43,195 nucleotides of DNA from Fundidesulfovibrio magnetotacticus. Lineage in GTDB: Bacteria; Desulfobacterota; Desulfovibrionia; Desulfovibrionales; Desulfovibrionaceae. How positions within the stretch are numbered: position 1 is the stretch's first letter; each line of letters begins with the position of its first letter. Positions 22,024 through 30,944 of this stretch are shown in pieces. The DNA lies in assembly GCF_013019105.1 (NCBI RefSeq), contig NZ_BLTE01000025.1, positions 1 through 43,195 of the forward strand, given 5' to 3'. The position numbers and the translations under genes were made by a program. The notes under the pieces were generated by a model. That model was not told the DNA's origin. It saw only the letters and a list, made by a program, of their open reading frames with translations, and did no database searches.

Positions 22024-22573
22024 GATCGACCCCGCCGACGTGGAGCTCCTGCGCGCCCAGGGCATGAACGAAGAAGACCTGGCCCACAGCGTGGCCGTGG
22101 CCGAGAAGGCCCTGGAGATCGCCGCCCGGGTCGCCTCCGGCGGCACGGCCCTGGACCGCGTGCTGGTCGCGCGCGGCGCGCTCTTCCACGACCTGGGCAA
22201 GACGATCACCCACGCCATCGAACACGGCCGCCTGGGCGCGGAACTTGGCGCGCGCCTGGGCCTGCCCCCCGAGGTGCTGGCCGTTATGGAGAAGCACATC
22301 CGGGGCGGCCTCACCCCGGAAGAGGCCCGCGAGTTCGGCCTTCCCGTGAAGGACTACACGCTCCACGGGCTGGAGGAGCGCGTGATCATCTACGCCGACC
22401 GCCTGGTGGACATCCTCACGGAAGACCTCGTTCCCCTGCGCGACCCCCTTGACGCCGAGGAGCGCTTCGAGGACATCCTGGAAGCCTATCCCAAATACGG
22501 CAAGAACGAGGCGACCATGGCCCGCTACAAGGGCTACCACCGCGAGATCCAGGGGCTCATGAGGGCCGACTGA
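22013..22573 (+). CDS. HD-domain phosphohydrolase-like protein
   Basis: A 186-residue soluble protein. The metal-binding HD set is present: His25 in LAHSVAVAEKALEIA, LFHDLGK, then MEKHIRGG and IIYADRLVDI. It fits the small HDIG group (TIGR00295-like) found in archaea and anaerobes. HD proteins hydrolyse phosphate esters, often of nucleotides; the substrate here is unknown. ATG 22013 has AAGGAGG upstream and lies inside the end of the first MFS gene. Its stop overlaps the next MFS start (TGATG), so translation is coupled. Confidence 0.87.
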   Translation: MHPEIDPADVELLRAQGMNEEDLAHSVAVAEKALEIAARVASGGTALDRVLVARGALFHDLGKTITHAIEHGRLGAELGARLGLPPEVLAVMEKHIRGGLTPEEAREFGLPVKDYTLHGLEERVIIYADRLVDILTEDLVPLRDPLDAEERFEDILEAYPKYGKNEATMARYKGYHREIQGLMRAD

Positions 22574-23751
22574 TGACGGCGACGCCCTTCCGGCTGCTGT
22601 GCGCCGCCGGATTCCTGGCCATCCTCTCCACCACCATGGCCAAGAATCCGGCCCTGCCCCTCTTCGCGGCCAGCCTCGGCGCGGGGCCGGAGGGCGTGGG
22701 CCTGGTGAGCGCCCTCTCGCCCCTGGCCGGAGTGCTCGCGGGCATCCCGGGCGGCCTGTGCGCCGACGCCTTCGGCAGGCGGCGCATGCTCCTTGGCTCC
22801 TCCGTGGTGTTCGCCACCGCGCCCCTGGCCTACCTCCTGGTGGACTCCGTGGCCGGGCTGGCCCTGGCGCGCTTCTACCACGGGCTGGCCACGGGCGTGT
22901 TCATGCCCGTGGCCCAGGCCGCCGTGGCCGACGCCTGCGCCGTCACGCGCGGCGAGAGGCTGGGCGCGTTCTCCTCGGCCACCCTGGCCGGGCGTTTCCT
23001 GGCCCCCACCCTGGGCGGGCTGGCCCTCGGGGGCGGGTTCGCGGCGGTCTACGGCCTGTGCGCCCTGGCCGGGATCGGGGCCATGCTCCTCACGTTTCGC
23101 CTGCCGCCCCTGGAGGAGCGCAGCGCGGCGGCCTGCCGCCCCCGGGCGCTGGACGGCCTGCGCGAACTGCTGGCCAGCCCGGGCATCCGCGCGGGCTGCC
23201 TGCTGGAAGCGGGCATCCTCTTCGCCTACGGCGCGTTCGAGGCCTTCCTGCCCCTGCTCTGCCTGGAGCGCGGACTCCCGGCGTGGATGACGGGCCTGGT
23301 GTTCTCGGCCCAGATCCTGGCCGTGGCCCTCACCAAACCCTTCTTCGGACGCCTCTCCGACCGCCTGAGCCGGGACGGCGCGGGCCGCCCGGCCCAGATG
23401 CTCGCCGGGGCCGCCCTTACGGCCCTGTCCTGCGCGGCTTTGCCCCTCGCCCCGGGGCTCTGGGGCCTGTCCGCCCTGTCCGTGGCCCTGGGCCTGTCCC
23501 TCTCGGTGGCCACCTCGGCCTCCACGGCCTACGTGGCGGACCTGGCCCGCCGGGAGCACCGGGGCGCGGCCATGGGCGTGCTGGGTTCGGTGATGGACGT
23601 GGGACACTCGGCAGGCCCCCTGGCCGCCGGAGCGGCCGCCGCCCTGGCGGGCAGCGCCGGGGCGTTCGCCGCCGGGGCGGCCGTGCTGGCCGCCGCGACC
23701 CTTGCCGCGTGGCGCATCCGCCGCCGCGCGCTTCCCGGAGGATCTCCATGA
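22573..23751 (+). CDS. MFS transporter, second of a pair
   Basis: A 392-residue, about 12-span inner-membrane transporter. The signature GGLCADAFGRRRMLLG and a second one, GRLSDRLSRDGAGRP, are present. It shares GFLAILSTTMAKNPALPLFA and HGLATGVFMPVAQAAVAD with the upstream paralogue, but sequence divergence suggests a different substrate. It overlaps both neighbours (TGATG at the start, ATGA at the end), so it is made as part of a coupled set of four proteins. Confidence 0.87.
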   Translation: MTATPFRLLCAAGFLAILSTTMAKNPALPLFAASLGAGPEGVGLVSALSPLAGVLAGIPGGLCADAFGRRRMLLGSSVVFATAPLAYLLVDSVAGLALARFYHGLATGVFMPVAQAAVADACAVTRGERLGAFSSATLAGRFLAPTLGGLALGGGFAAVYGLCALAGIGAMLLTFRLPPLEERSAAACRPRALDGLRELLASPGIRAGCLLEAGILFAYGAFEAFLPLLCLERGLPAWMTGLVFSAQILAVALTKPFFGRLSDRLSRDGAGRPAQMLAGAALTALSCAALPLAPGLWGLSALSVALGLSLSVATSASTAYVADLARREHRGAAMGVLGSVMDVGHSAGPLAAGAAAALAGSAGAFAAGAAVLAAATLAAWRIRRRALPGGSP

Positions 23752-26700
23752 GCCTCTTCAGCTTTCTCGGACGTGGAAATGCCTGCCGCCTCCTGGCCGA
23801 TCCCGAGGCGGAACTGGCGGGCCGCTACAGGGTCTTCCGCGAACTTTTGGGGTGCAACGACGCCGTGCTGGACGCCCTGGCCGCCCTGGAACAGACCTGG
23901 TACGGCTCCGAGCCCTTCACCATGGGCGCGGTGCGCTCCACCCTTGCGGGGCTGGGCCGGGCCACGGCCTCCATGGCCCAGGCCCTCTCCGGCCTGGCCC
24001 CAAAGGCCTCGGAGGGCCTGGACGCGGTGAACGAACGCCTGCTCGCCCTGGCCCTGGCGGCCCTGGAGCCCCCCGCACGGACGGCCGAAGGCCCCTTGGC
24101 CGTCTCCCTGGACGACCTGGGGAGCGACGCCCTGGCCCTGGCGTCTCATGCGGCTGGCGGCAAGGCCTCCAACCTGGCGCGGGCGCGCGTGGAACTGGGC
24201 GTCCCCACGCCGGACGGTTTCGCCCTGACCGCCGCCGCCTTCCAGAGCTTCATGGAGCACGCGGGCCTGGACGCCCTGGCCGCGCGGGAACTGGAAGACC
24301 TCTCCCCCCTGGACCTGCCGGACCTGGAGGCCCGCTGCGACCGCATCCGCGCCGCCGTGCTGGCCGCCCCCCTGCCGGACGACCTGACCCGCGCCCTGGA
24401 CGAGTCCCTCGCGGCCCTGGCCGCGCGCTCCGGCGCCCGGCCGCTCCTGGCGGTGCGCTCCTCGGCCGTGGGCGAGGACGGGGCCGCCAGCTTCGCCGGT
24501 CAGTACGAGTCGGTGCTGGACGTGCCCTTCGAGGGCGCGGCCGCCGCGCTCCGGGAGGTCTACGCGGGCAAATACATCCCGCGCGCCGTGCTCTACCGCC
24601 TGCGCCATGGCCTGGACGACGCCGACGCCCCCATGGCCGTGCTTGTGCTGGCCATGGTCCCGGCCGCCCTCAGCGGAGTGCTCTACACCCTCGACCCGGG
24701 CGCTCACGACGCCCCGCGCATGCGCCTGGACGCCGTGCATGGCCTGGGCGACGCCCTGGTGTCCGGGCGCTCGGCCGCCGAGACCACTCTGATCGACCTG
24801 CCGTCCCTGGAGGCCTCCGGGTACGGGCTCCTGGCCCCGGGCCTCGTCGGGCGGCTGGCCCGCCTGGGCCTGTCCCTGGAGGAGCACTTCGGCGCGCCCC
24901 AGGACGTTGAATGGTGCGTGGACCGTTCCGGCGAGGTGTTCGTTGTGCAGACGCGCCCCCTGGAGGTCCCCGAGCTCCTGGAGGCTTTGGCCCCGGCAGA
25001 TCCCGGCGAGCCGCCAGGCCATGAGACGCTTCTCTCCGGGGGCGTGAGCGCCTGCCCCGGCGCGGCGTCGGGTCCGGTGCTGCGCGTGGAGGGGACCGTA
25101 CCGGCGGAGGTCCCGCTCGGGGCGATCCTCGTCGCCGCCAACGCCGCGCCGGAACTGGCGGCGCTCCTGGACCGGGCGGGGGGCGTGATCGCGGCCATGG
25201 GCGGCGCGGCCAGCCACCTGGCCAGCGTGGCCCGCGAGATGGGCGTGCCCGCGCTCTTTGGGGTCCGGGACTGTCTGGAGAAGCTCGAAGAGGGCATGGA
25301 GGTCACCCTGGACGCCACGGGCGCGCGGGTGCTGGCCGGGCGCGTCGAGGCCCTCCTGACGGCGGCGGCCAGGCCGCGCTCCCGCCTGGCCGGAAGCCCC
25401 ATGCACCGCCGCCTGCGCGACTGCCTGGACCTCGTCTCGCCGCTCACCCTCACGGACCCGGAAGCGGACACCTTCGCGCCCACGGGCTGCAAGACCCTGC
25501 ACGACGTGGTGCGCTTCGCACACGAGACGGCCCTGCGCGCCATGTTCGGCCTGGGCGGCGACCCAGGCGAAGCGGGCCGCGCCGTGCGCCTCAAGGCCCA
25601 GATTCCCCTGACGCTCTACTGCGTGGACCTGGGCGGGGGCCTGCGCGACGGCCTCACCACCTGCGGGGACGCCCGGCCCGAGGACATCCGCAGCGCGCCC
25701 ATGCGGGCCATCTGGCGGGGCTTCACCCACCCGGGCATCACCTGGTCGGGCACGGTGGCCTTCGATCCCAGGAGCTTCCTCACACTCATGGCCTCGTCGG
25801 CCACGGCCGAGGTGGGCGGAGGCACGCCGGGCGGCGACTCCTACGCCCTGCTGGGCGCGGACTACATGAACCTCTCGGCGCGTTTCGGCTACCACTTCGC
25901 CAACATCGACGCCTTCCAGGGCGAGACGCCCGCGCGCAACCACGTGGCGGTCCGCTTCGCGGGCGGGGCGGGCACGTTCTCGGGCAAGTGCCTGCGCGTG
26001 GCCTTCCTGGGCCGGGTGCTGGCGCGCCTGGGCTTCACGGCGCAGATCTCCGGCGACGTGCTGGACGCCCGCCTGCAAGGCGCGCTGCCCGGGGAAACGG
26101 CCGAGGCCCTGGACCATCTGGGCAGGCTCCTGGCCGTGAGCCGCCTGCTGGACATGGCCATCACCAGCCCGGCAGAGGCCGAGTCCATGGCCGAGGCCTT
26201 CCTGGCCGGAGACTACGACCTCCTGGCCAAGCGCCGCGAGAACCCCCTGCCCGCCTTCCACCTGGCCCTGGGCGACTGGGAGTCCGTCCGGGACGAAGAC
26301 GGCGCGCCCATCGCCCGCCAGGACGGCTCGCGCTGGGCCACGGGGCTCTCCAGGGGGCTCGCCTCCTTCATGGGCAGGCTGGCGGGCATGCGCTACCAGC
26401 GCTTCCTGGACAGCGTGGAGGCCTACTTCCACTTCCCCCTGGCCGCGGCCAAGGACACGGACATGGCGGACGGCCGCGTGAGCGTGCTCACCCGCCCAGT
26501 GTCCGGGGCCATCGACCAGGCCGGGGGCCTGGCCTTCGGAGTGCGCTCGGCCGGGACCTACCTGGTGCTGCGCATCAACGCCCTGGAGGACAACCTGATG
26601 TTCTTCCGCTTCCAGGACGGCAGGCGCACGGAGTTGGCCAGCGTGCGCGCCCCGGCGCGCGCCGGGGAATGGCGCGAGCTGGCCGTGGAGGTCCGCGCCG

Positions 26701-26927
26701 GGCAGGTGACGGGATTCCTGGACGGAAGGCCGCTTCTCATCTACCATTTCGAGGAACCCGTGACGGGCATGGTGGGCCTGTGGACCAAGGCCGACTCGGT
26801 CACGGACTTCAAGGCACTGACCCTCGAAACCGCCGCCGGGAAACGCACGGTGGCCATGGGCCCGGACGGGCCGGGAGGAGCGCCTGACCCGCAGGTCAAC
26901 CCCAGCGCCGGGATGTCCGACGCCTGA
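23748..26927 (+). CDS. PEP synthase/PPDK-like protein with C-terminal LamG/DUF1080-like domain
   Basis: A 1059-residue protein from ATG 23748 (GGAGG 6 bases upstream). About 130-420 is the ATP-binding domain of pyruvate phosphate/water dikinases (AAGGKASNLARARVELG, LLAVRSSAVGEDGAASFAGQ). About 430-540 is the swivelling domain with the phospho-His in GGAASHLASVAREMG, Ala replacing the usual Thr. About 570-880 resembles the C-terminal part of PEP-synthase-like proteins (PTGCKTLHDVVRFAHE), but the canonical PEP-binding barrel is not recognisable. The last ~150 residues look like a concanavalin-type sheet domain (DNLMFFRFQDGRR, GEWRELAVEVRAGQ, FLDGRPLLIYHFEEPVTGMV), usually seen in extracellular sugar-binding proteins. 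No signal peptide. The substrate is unknown. Confidence 0.8.
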   Translation: MSLFSFLGRGNACRLLADPEAELAGRYRVFRELLGCNDAVLDALAALEQTWYGSEPFTMGAVRSTLAGLGRATASMAQALSGLAPKASEGLDAVNERLLALALAALEPPARTAEGPLAVSLDDLGSDALALASHAAGGKASNLARARVELGVPTPDGFALTAAAFQSFMEHAGLDALAARELEDLSPLDLPDLEARCDRIRAAVLAAPLPDDLTRALDESLAALAARSGARPLLAVRSSAVGEDGAASFAGQYESVLDVPFEGAAAALREVYAGKYIPRAVLYRLRHGLDDADAPMAVLVLAMVPAALSGVLYTLDPGAHDAPRMRLDAVHGLGDALVSGRSAAETTLIDLPSLEASGYGLLAPGLVGRLARLGLSLEEHFGAPQDVEWCVDRSGEVFVVQTRPLEVPELLEALAPADPGEPPGHETLLSGGVSACPGAASGPVLRVEGTVPAEVPLGAILVAANAAPELAALLDRAGGVIAAMGGAASHLASVAREMGVPALFGVRDCLEKLEEGMEVTLDATGARVLAGRVEALLTAAARPRSRLAGSPMHRRLRDCLDLVSPLTLTDPEADTFAPTGCKTLHDVVRFAHETALRAMFGLGGDPGEAGRAVRLKAQIPLTLYCVDLGGGLRDGLTTCGDARPEDIRSAPMRAIWRGFTHPGITWSGTVAFDPRSFLTLMASSATAEVGGGTPGGDSYALLGADYMNLSARFGYHFANIDAFQGETPARNHVAVRFAGGAGTFSGKCLRVAFLGRVLARLGFTAQISGDVLDARLQGALPGETAEALDHLGRLLAVSRLLDMAITSPAEAESMAEAFLAGDYDLLAKRRENPLPAFHLALGDWESVRDEDGAPIARQDGSRWATGLSRGLASFMGRLAGMRYQRFLDSVEAYFHFPLAAAKDTDMADGRVSVLTRPVSGAIDQAGGLAFGVRSAGTYLVLRINALEDNLMFFRFQDGRRTELASVRAPARAGEWRELAVEVRAGQVTGFLDGRPLLIYHFEEPVTGMVGLWTKADSVTDFKALTLETAAGKRTVAMGPDGPGGAPDPQVNPSAGMSDA

Positions 26928-27114
26928 CGGGCCGTCGTCCGGCGTCCCCGAAGGGGCCGCCCCGAGCGGACCGGACGCGCCCGAGTCCCGCGCGGGCGGC
27001 GGTCCCGCGCGGGGTCGATCCGGTGCGCCCGAGGGCAGCGATCCCCTTGGCTCCGCGACCGGCGCGCCCGCCCCGGAGGGCGTCACGGCCTGCTCCTGCG
27101 CCGACGGCTTCCGG

Positions 27115-27618
27115 GTGCAGCCCGTGGACCAGTGCCTCGCCGTGGGGGCCATGCCCTGCAAGGAACTCCACCTGGAGCTGCTCAAGGAGCACGGCGTGAA
27201 CGCCGTGCTGAACCTCTGCGCCGAATACTGCGACCTGCCCGACATCGAGCGCGAGCACGGGCTCACGGTGCACTACCTGCCCATCGACGACTACGACGTG
27301 CCCGACCCCCAGGCCCTGGACCAGGCCCTGGACTGGCTGAACGCACAGGTGCGGGGCGGCGGGCGGGTGTACATCCACTGCCGCTTCGGCATGGGGCGCA
27401 CGGGCACGGTGCTCTACTGCCTGCTCCTGGGCCGGGGCATGCGCCTGTCGGAAATCCGCCGCGCGGTGGGCAATCTGCCCGCGCGCCCCGTCAGCCCCGT
27501 GCAGTGGCGTTTCGTGGAAGACTACGCCCGACGGCGCGGCCTGGCCCCCACCTGGCGCGACTCCCTGGCGGGCCGCCTGCTGACCCCCCTGCTGGACCGG
27601 CTCGTCGCCCGGCGCTAG
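27115..27618 (+). CDS. Dual-specificity protein phosphatase
   Basis: At least 167 residues. The Cys-dependent phosphatase loop is HCRFGMGRTGT (Cys89, Arg95), and upstream NLCAEYCDLP and HYLPIDDYDVPDP fit the dual-specificity fold with its general acid. The start is uncertain. GTG 27115 has no ribosome binding site, and the frame stays open upstream with matching family sequence (DGFRVQPVDQ) and no ATG, GTG or TTG back into the previous gene. A CTG at 26884 is preceded by GGAGG. A longer protein with a Pro/Gly/Ala-rich N-terminal extension is therefore possible. It dephosphorylates Ser/Thr/Tyr residues or other phosphoesters. Confidence 0.8.
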   Translation: MQPVDQCLAVGAMPCKELHLELLKEHGVNAVLNLCAEYCDLPDIEREHGLTVHYLPIDDYDVPDPQALDQALDWLNAQVRGGGRVYIHCRFGMGRTGTVLYCLLLGRGMRLSEIRRAVGNLPARPVSPVQWRFVEDYARRRGLAPTWRDSLAGRLLTPLLDRLVARR

Positions 27619-27676
27619 CGGGACGCGCCGCCGCCTGTTTGTTGCCTTTCGATGGCCCATGCAGTAAGGGGCCGCC

Positions 27677-28765
27677 ATGTCCGCCAATGCCCCATCCCAT
27701 GCCCCGAAGCGGCAACCCGCCCTGGACCTCCTGCGCTGCCTGGCCATCGCCGGAGTGGTGGTGATGCACTGCGCATCGCCCCTGACCGCCTCGCCGGACC
27801 CATCGGCCGTCTGGGCCGGAGTGCTCTACTCCTCTCTCAGCCTGTTCTGCGTGCCCGTGATGCTCATGATCAGCGGCGCGCTGCTGCTGGGCAACCCCAA
27901 GCCCATCGACCTCAAGGCCTTCTACGGCAGGCGCTGCATGAAGATCCTCGTGCCCCTGCTGGGCTGGTCGCTGGTCTACTATCTGCTCGTGTGCCTCCAG
28001 ACCGGGACCACGCCCCACGTCATCTCGTTCTTCAAGCGTTTCTTCACGGGCATGTGGAGCGGGCCGCTGTGGTTTCTCTACATGATCCTGGGCGTCTACC
28101 TGATGACCCCCTTCATGGCCCAGGCCTTCGGACGCGGCCGCGAGGCCCTGGCCTGGACCTTCACGGCCATCGTCTTCGCCGTGCCCGCGCTCAACTTCGC
28201 CACGCGCCTGATCTGGGAGATGGAGCTGAACAGGTTCCTCACCGGAGCGGTGATCCCCTACTATTTCGGCTATTTCGTTCTGGGCAACCTGCTCAACGAA
28301 CACCCGCCCCGCGTGCCCGGCGGACGCTGGACCCTGGCGGCGGCCTTCGCGGCCGGGGCCCTGCCGAGCGCCTTCGGAGAGTTCGCGGCCAAAGGGGTGA
28401 ACACCATGCTCCCCAACACCTTCTTCAGCTACCAGCAGCCCCTGGCGGTGCTCATGTCGGGGGCCATCTTCCTTTTCTTCAAGGACTGGTCCCCCAGGCT
28501 GGAGGGCCGGGCCGCCAACGTGGTGCGGGAGGTGAGCTCGCTCACCTACGGCATCTTCCTGGCCCACGTGCTGGCCCTCTCCCTGGTGACGGGGCAGCTG
28601 GCCGGACCGCTCGCTGGCCTGTGGCCCCGCGCCCTGACCCTGGACTGGAACACCGGCGGCCCCTGGATAGGCCCCGTGCTCACCGGCGCGGCGGTGTTCA
28701 CGCTCTCGGCCCTGCTGGTGTGGGGGCTCAGGCGCGTGCCCGTGCTCGGGCGCATCGTGCCCTGA
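27677..28765 (+). CDS. Acyltransferase family 3 membrane protein
   Basis: A 362-residue integral membrane protein with about ten spans. The N-terminal ALDLLRCLAIAGVVVMHCAS holds the family's conserved catalytic His (in VMH) and Arg. PLWFLYMILGVYLMTPF is the other typical motif. Such proteins transfer acyl groups, usually acetyl, to sugars of lipopolysaccharide, peptidoglycan or other envelope glycans. ATG 27677 has AAGGGG upstream. The neighbours give no clue to the substrate. Confidence 0.88.
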   Translation: MSANAPSHAPKRQPALDLLRCLAIAGVVVMHCASPLTASPDPSAVWAGVLYSSLSLFCVPVMLMISGALLLGNPKPIDLKAFYGRRCMKILVPLLGWSLVYYLLVCLQTGTTPHVISFFKRFFTGMWSGPLWFLYMILGVYLMTPFMAQAFGRGREALAWTFTAIVFAVPALNFATRLIWEMELNRFLTGAVIPYYFGYFVLGNLLNEHPPRVPGGRWTLAAAFAAGALPSAFGEFAAKGVNTMLPNTFFSYQQPLAVLMSGAIFLFFKDWSPRLEGRAANVVREVSSLTYGIFLAHVLALSLVTGQLAGPLAGLWPRALTLDWNTGGPWIGPVLTGAAVFTLSALLVWGLRRVPVLGRIVP

Positions 28766-28894
28766 GGGCGTTGCGGGGGCCTCCACGCGAAGGCGTCACG
28801 TCCCCAGGGCCTGCCGCTCCGGCGGCGACGGCCACCGTCCGTCCTGTGCGGAGCGGCTGCTCGGGAATCGCACGGCCCCCCACCGCTGCGCGCG

Positions 28895-30718
28895 TCACTC
28901 CCCTCCGGGATCGGAGAGCGCGGCCTGCTTGTCCTCCAGCTCCGCCCAGCGGGCGTAGAGCCGGTCCACCTCGGCCTGGGCCTCGTCGCGCCGGATCAGG
29001 CGGGCCTCCAGTTCGCTGGCCACGTGGGCCACGGCCGGATCGGCCAGCTCCTCCTCGCGCGCGGCAAGGGCCGCCTCGGCCTCTCCGATGGCCGCCTCCA
29101 TGCCCTCCAGCTCCCGCTCCTCCTTGTAGGTGAGCTTTTTGGCCGGACGCCTGGCCGGGCGGCGCGGCGGCTCCGCTTCGCGCCGCTCGCGGGGGGCCTG
29201 GGCCTCGCGCAGGTGGGCGTCCCACTGCTCCAGGGAGGCCAGGGGCACGGCCTGGCCCTGGCCGTCCAGGCCCAGCAGGGCCGTGGACACGGCGTCCAGG
29301 AGGTAGCGGTCGTGAGTGATGAGGGCCACGGCCCCGGGGAATTCGCGCAGGCTCTCCTCCAGGACCTCCAGGGTGGGGATGTCCAGGTCGTTGGTGGGCT
29401 CATCCAGCAGGAGCACGTCGGCCGGACGCAGCATGAGCCGCGCGATGAGCAGCCGCGCCTGCTCGCCGCCCGAGAGCAGGCCCACGGGCAGGTCCAACTG
29501 GTCGGGCCGGAAGAGGAAGCGCTTGGCCCAGGAGGCCACGTGGATCTGGCGGCCCTGGTGGACCACGGCGTCGCCGTGGGGGGCCAGGGCGCGGCGCAGG
29601 CTCTCTTCGGGGTCTAGCTGTTCGCGAGCCTGGTCGAAATAGGCCGTCTCCAGGGCCGGGGCGCGCCGCACCGCGCCGCGCGCGGGCTCCTGCTCACCGG
29701 CCAGGATGCGCAGGAGCGTTGATTTGCCCGACCCGTTGGCCCCCACCAGCCCCAGGCGCGTGCCCGGCGAGAGCACCAGGTCCAGCCCGTCGAAGAGCGT
29801 GCGCCCGCCCGCGTCGTGCCCCAGGTTCTCCACGGTGACGAGCCTGCGCGTCTGGCGGCCGCCGCCCTGGAAATCGATGCCCGCGCTGCCCGCCTGGGCG
29901 TTGCGCTCCTTGGCGCGGGCCAGTTCGCCCATGAGCCGCCCGGCCTCGTCGATGCGCGCCTTGGCCTTGGTGGTGCGGGCCTTGGCCCCCCGGCGCAGCC
30001 ACTCCACCTCGCGGCGCACCTTGTTGGCCAGGGCGGACTCGTACCCGGCCTGGGCCGCGCGGTATTCCTCGCGCCGCTCCAGCAGGGCCGAATAGGGGCC
30101 TTCCACGTCCAGGCAGCAGCCGGGATAGGCGGGGGAGAGCTCGATCATGCGCCGGGCGGTGTTCTCCAGGAAGGCCCTGTCGTGGCTGATCACCACGAAG
30201 GCGAAGCGCGCGCCCTGGAGGAAGCGTTCCAGCCAGAGAGTGGACTCCAGGTCCAGGTGGTTGGTGGGTTCGTCCAGGAGCAGAAGATCCGGCTCCTGGA
30301 CCAAGGCGCGGGCCAGGGCCAGGCGTTTGCGCCAGCCGCCCGAAAGGGATTCGACCGGCTGTGTGGGGTCGAGGAAGCCGGTGCGCGAGAGGGCCTCGCC
30401 CACGCGCACGTGGAGCTGGGCGTCGTCCAGGCCCTGGCCCGCCAGGGGCAGGGCCGCGGCCTGCTCCACGGTCTCGACCCCGGGGAAGGCGTCCTGCTGT
30501 TCCACCCAGGCCAGGCGGGCCTGACGGCGCAGGATGCGCTCGCCCGCGTCCGGGGCCTCGGCCCCGGCCAGGATGCGCAAGAGTGTGGACTTGCCCGACC
30601 CGTTGGCCCCGATGAGGCCGACGCGCTCGCCCTCGTGCAGGGTGAGGGCCACTTCCGAAAACAGCGTGCGCGCGCCGTGGGCCTTGGCGACCCCGCGCAG
30701 GGAGACGATGGTGCTCAT
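28895..30718 (-). CDS. ABC-F family ATPase (Uup-like)
   Basis: A 607-residue soluble protein with two ABC ATPase domains and no membrane spans. Domain 1 has Walker A GANGSGKST, signature LSGGWRKRLALARAL and DEPTNHLDL; domain 2 has GANGSGKST, LSGGEQARLLIARL and DEPTNDLDI. A linker between them and a C-terminal coiled coil (KLTYKEERELEGMEAAI onwards) point to the Uup branch. ABC-F proteins act on the ribosome or its bound nucleic acids. ATG 30718 is chosen from the conserved N-terminus; no good ribosome binding site is visible. Confidence 0.92.
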   Translation of the reverse strand: MSTIVSLRGVAKAHGARTLFSEVALTLHEGERVGLIGANGSGKSTLLRILAGAEAPDAGERILRRQARLAWVEQQDAFPGVETVEQAAALPLAGQGLDDAQLHVRVGEALSRTGFLDPTQPVESLSGGWRKRLALARALVQEPDLLLLDEPTNHLDLESTLWLERFLQGARFAFVVISHDRAFLENTARRMIELSPAYPGCCLDVEGPYSALLERREEYRAAQAGYESALANKVRREVEWLRRGAKARTTKAKARIDEAGRLMGELARAKERNAQAGSAGIDFQGGGRQTRRLVTVENLGHDAGGRTLFDGLDLVLSPGTRLGLVGANGSGKSTLLRILAGEQEPARGAVRRAPALETAYFDQAREQLDPEESLRRALAPHGDAVVHQGRQIHVASWAKRFLFRPDQLDLPVGLLSGGEQARLLIARLMLRPADVLLLDEPTNDLDIPTLEVLEESLREFPGAVALITHDRYLLDAVSTALLGLDGQGQAVPLASLEQWDAHLREAQAPRERREAEPPRRPARRPAKKLTYKEERELEGMEAAIGEAEAALAAREEELADPAVAHVASELEARLIRRDEAQAEVDRLYARWAELEDKQAALSDPGGE

Positions 30719-30873
30719 GACGAGCCAGGGCATAGGGCATCGGGCGGGCCACGTCAAAGCCCGCGAGGTCCGGCACGCGGCGGACCGGCCGAGCGCCCTC
30801 TCGCGGGGCGCGCCGCATGCGCCTGGTAGAAAGGGCCGGGCGGAAAGGGCCGGACAGGCCGGCCATAAAGGAC

Positions 30874-30897
30874 GGGCCGGAGCGCATGCCCCGGCCC
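30874..30897 (-). terminator. Second hairpin after the NifU-like gene
   Basis: GGGCCGG / CCGGCCC forms a 7-bp stem with a 10-base loop. On the minus strand it is followed by GTCCTTTA. It lies in tandem with the hairpin at 30910. Confidence 0.45.
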
Positions 30898-30909
30898 GCT
30901 GTATATCAA

Positions 30910-30935
30910 GGCCGGGGAGGCTGTCCCCCCCGGCC
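30910..30935 (-). terminator. Hairpin after the NifU-like gene
   Basis: An 8-bp stem GGCCGGGG / CCCCGGCC with a 10-base loop lies 9 bases after the stop at 30945 and is followed on the minus strand by TTGATATA. Confidence 0.55.
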
Positions 30936-30944
30936 CGCACGGGC

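Noticed and set aside
23529-27266. 1245-codon minus-strand frame
   Set aside because: It is antisense to the PPDK-like gene and has no signature; an artefact of GC-rich codon use.
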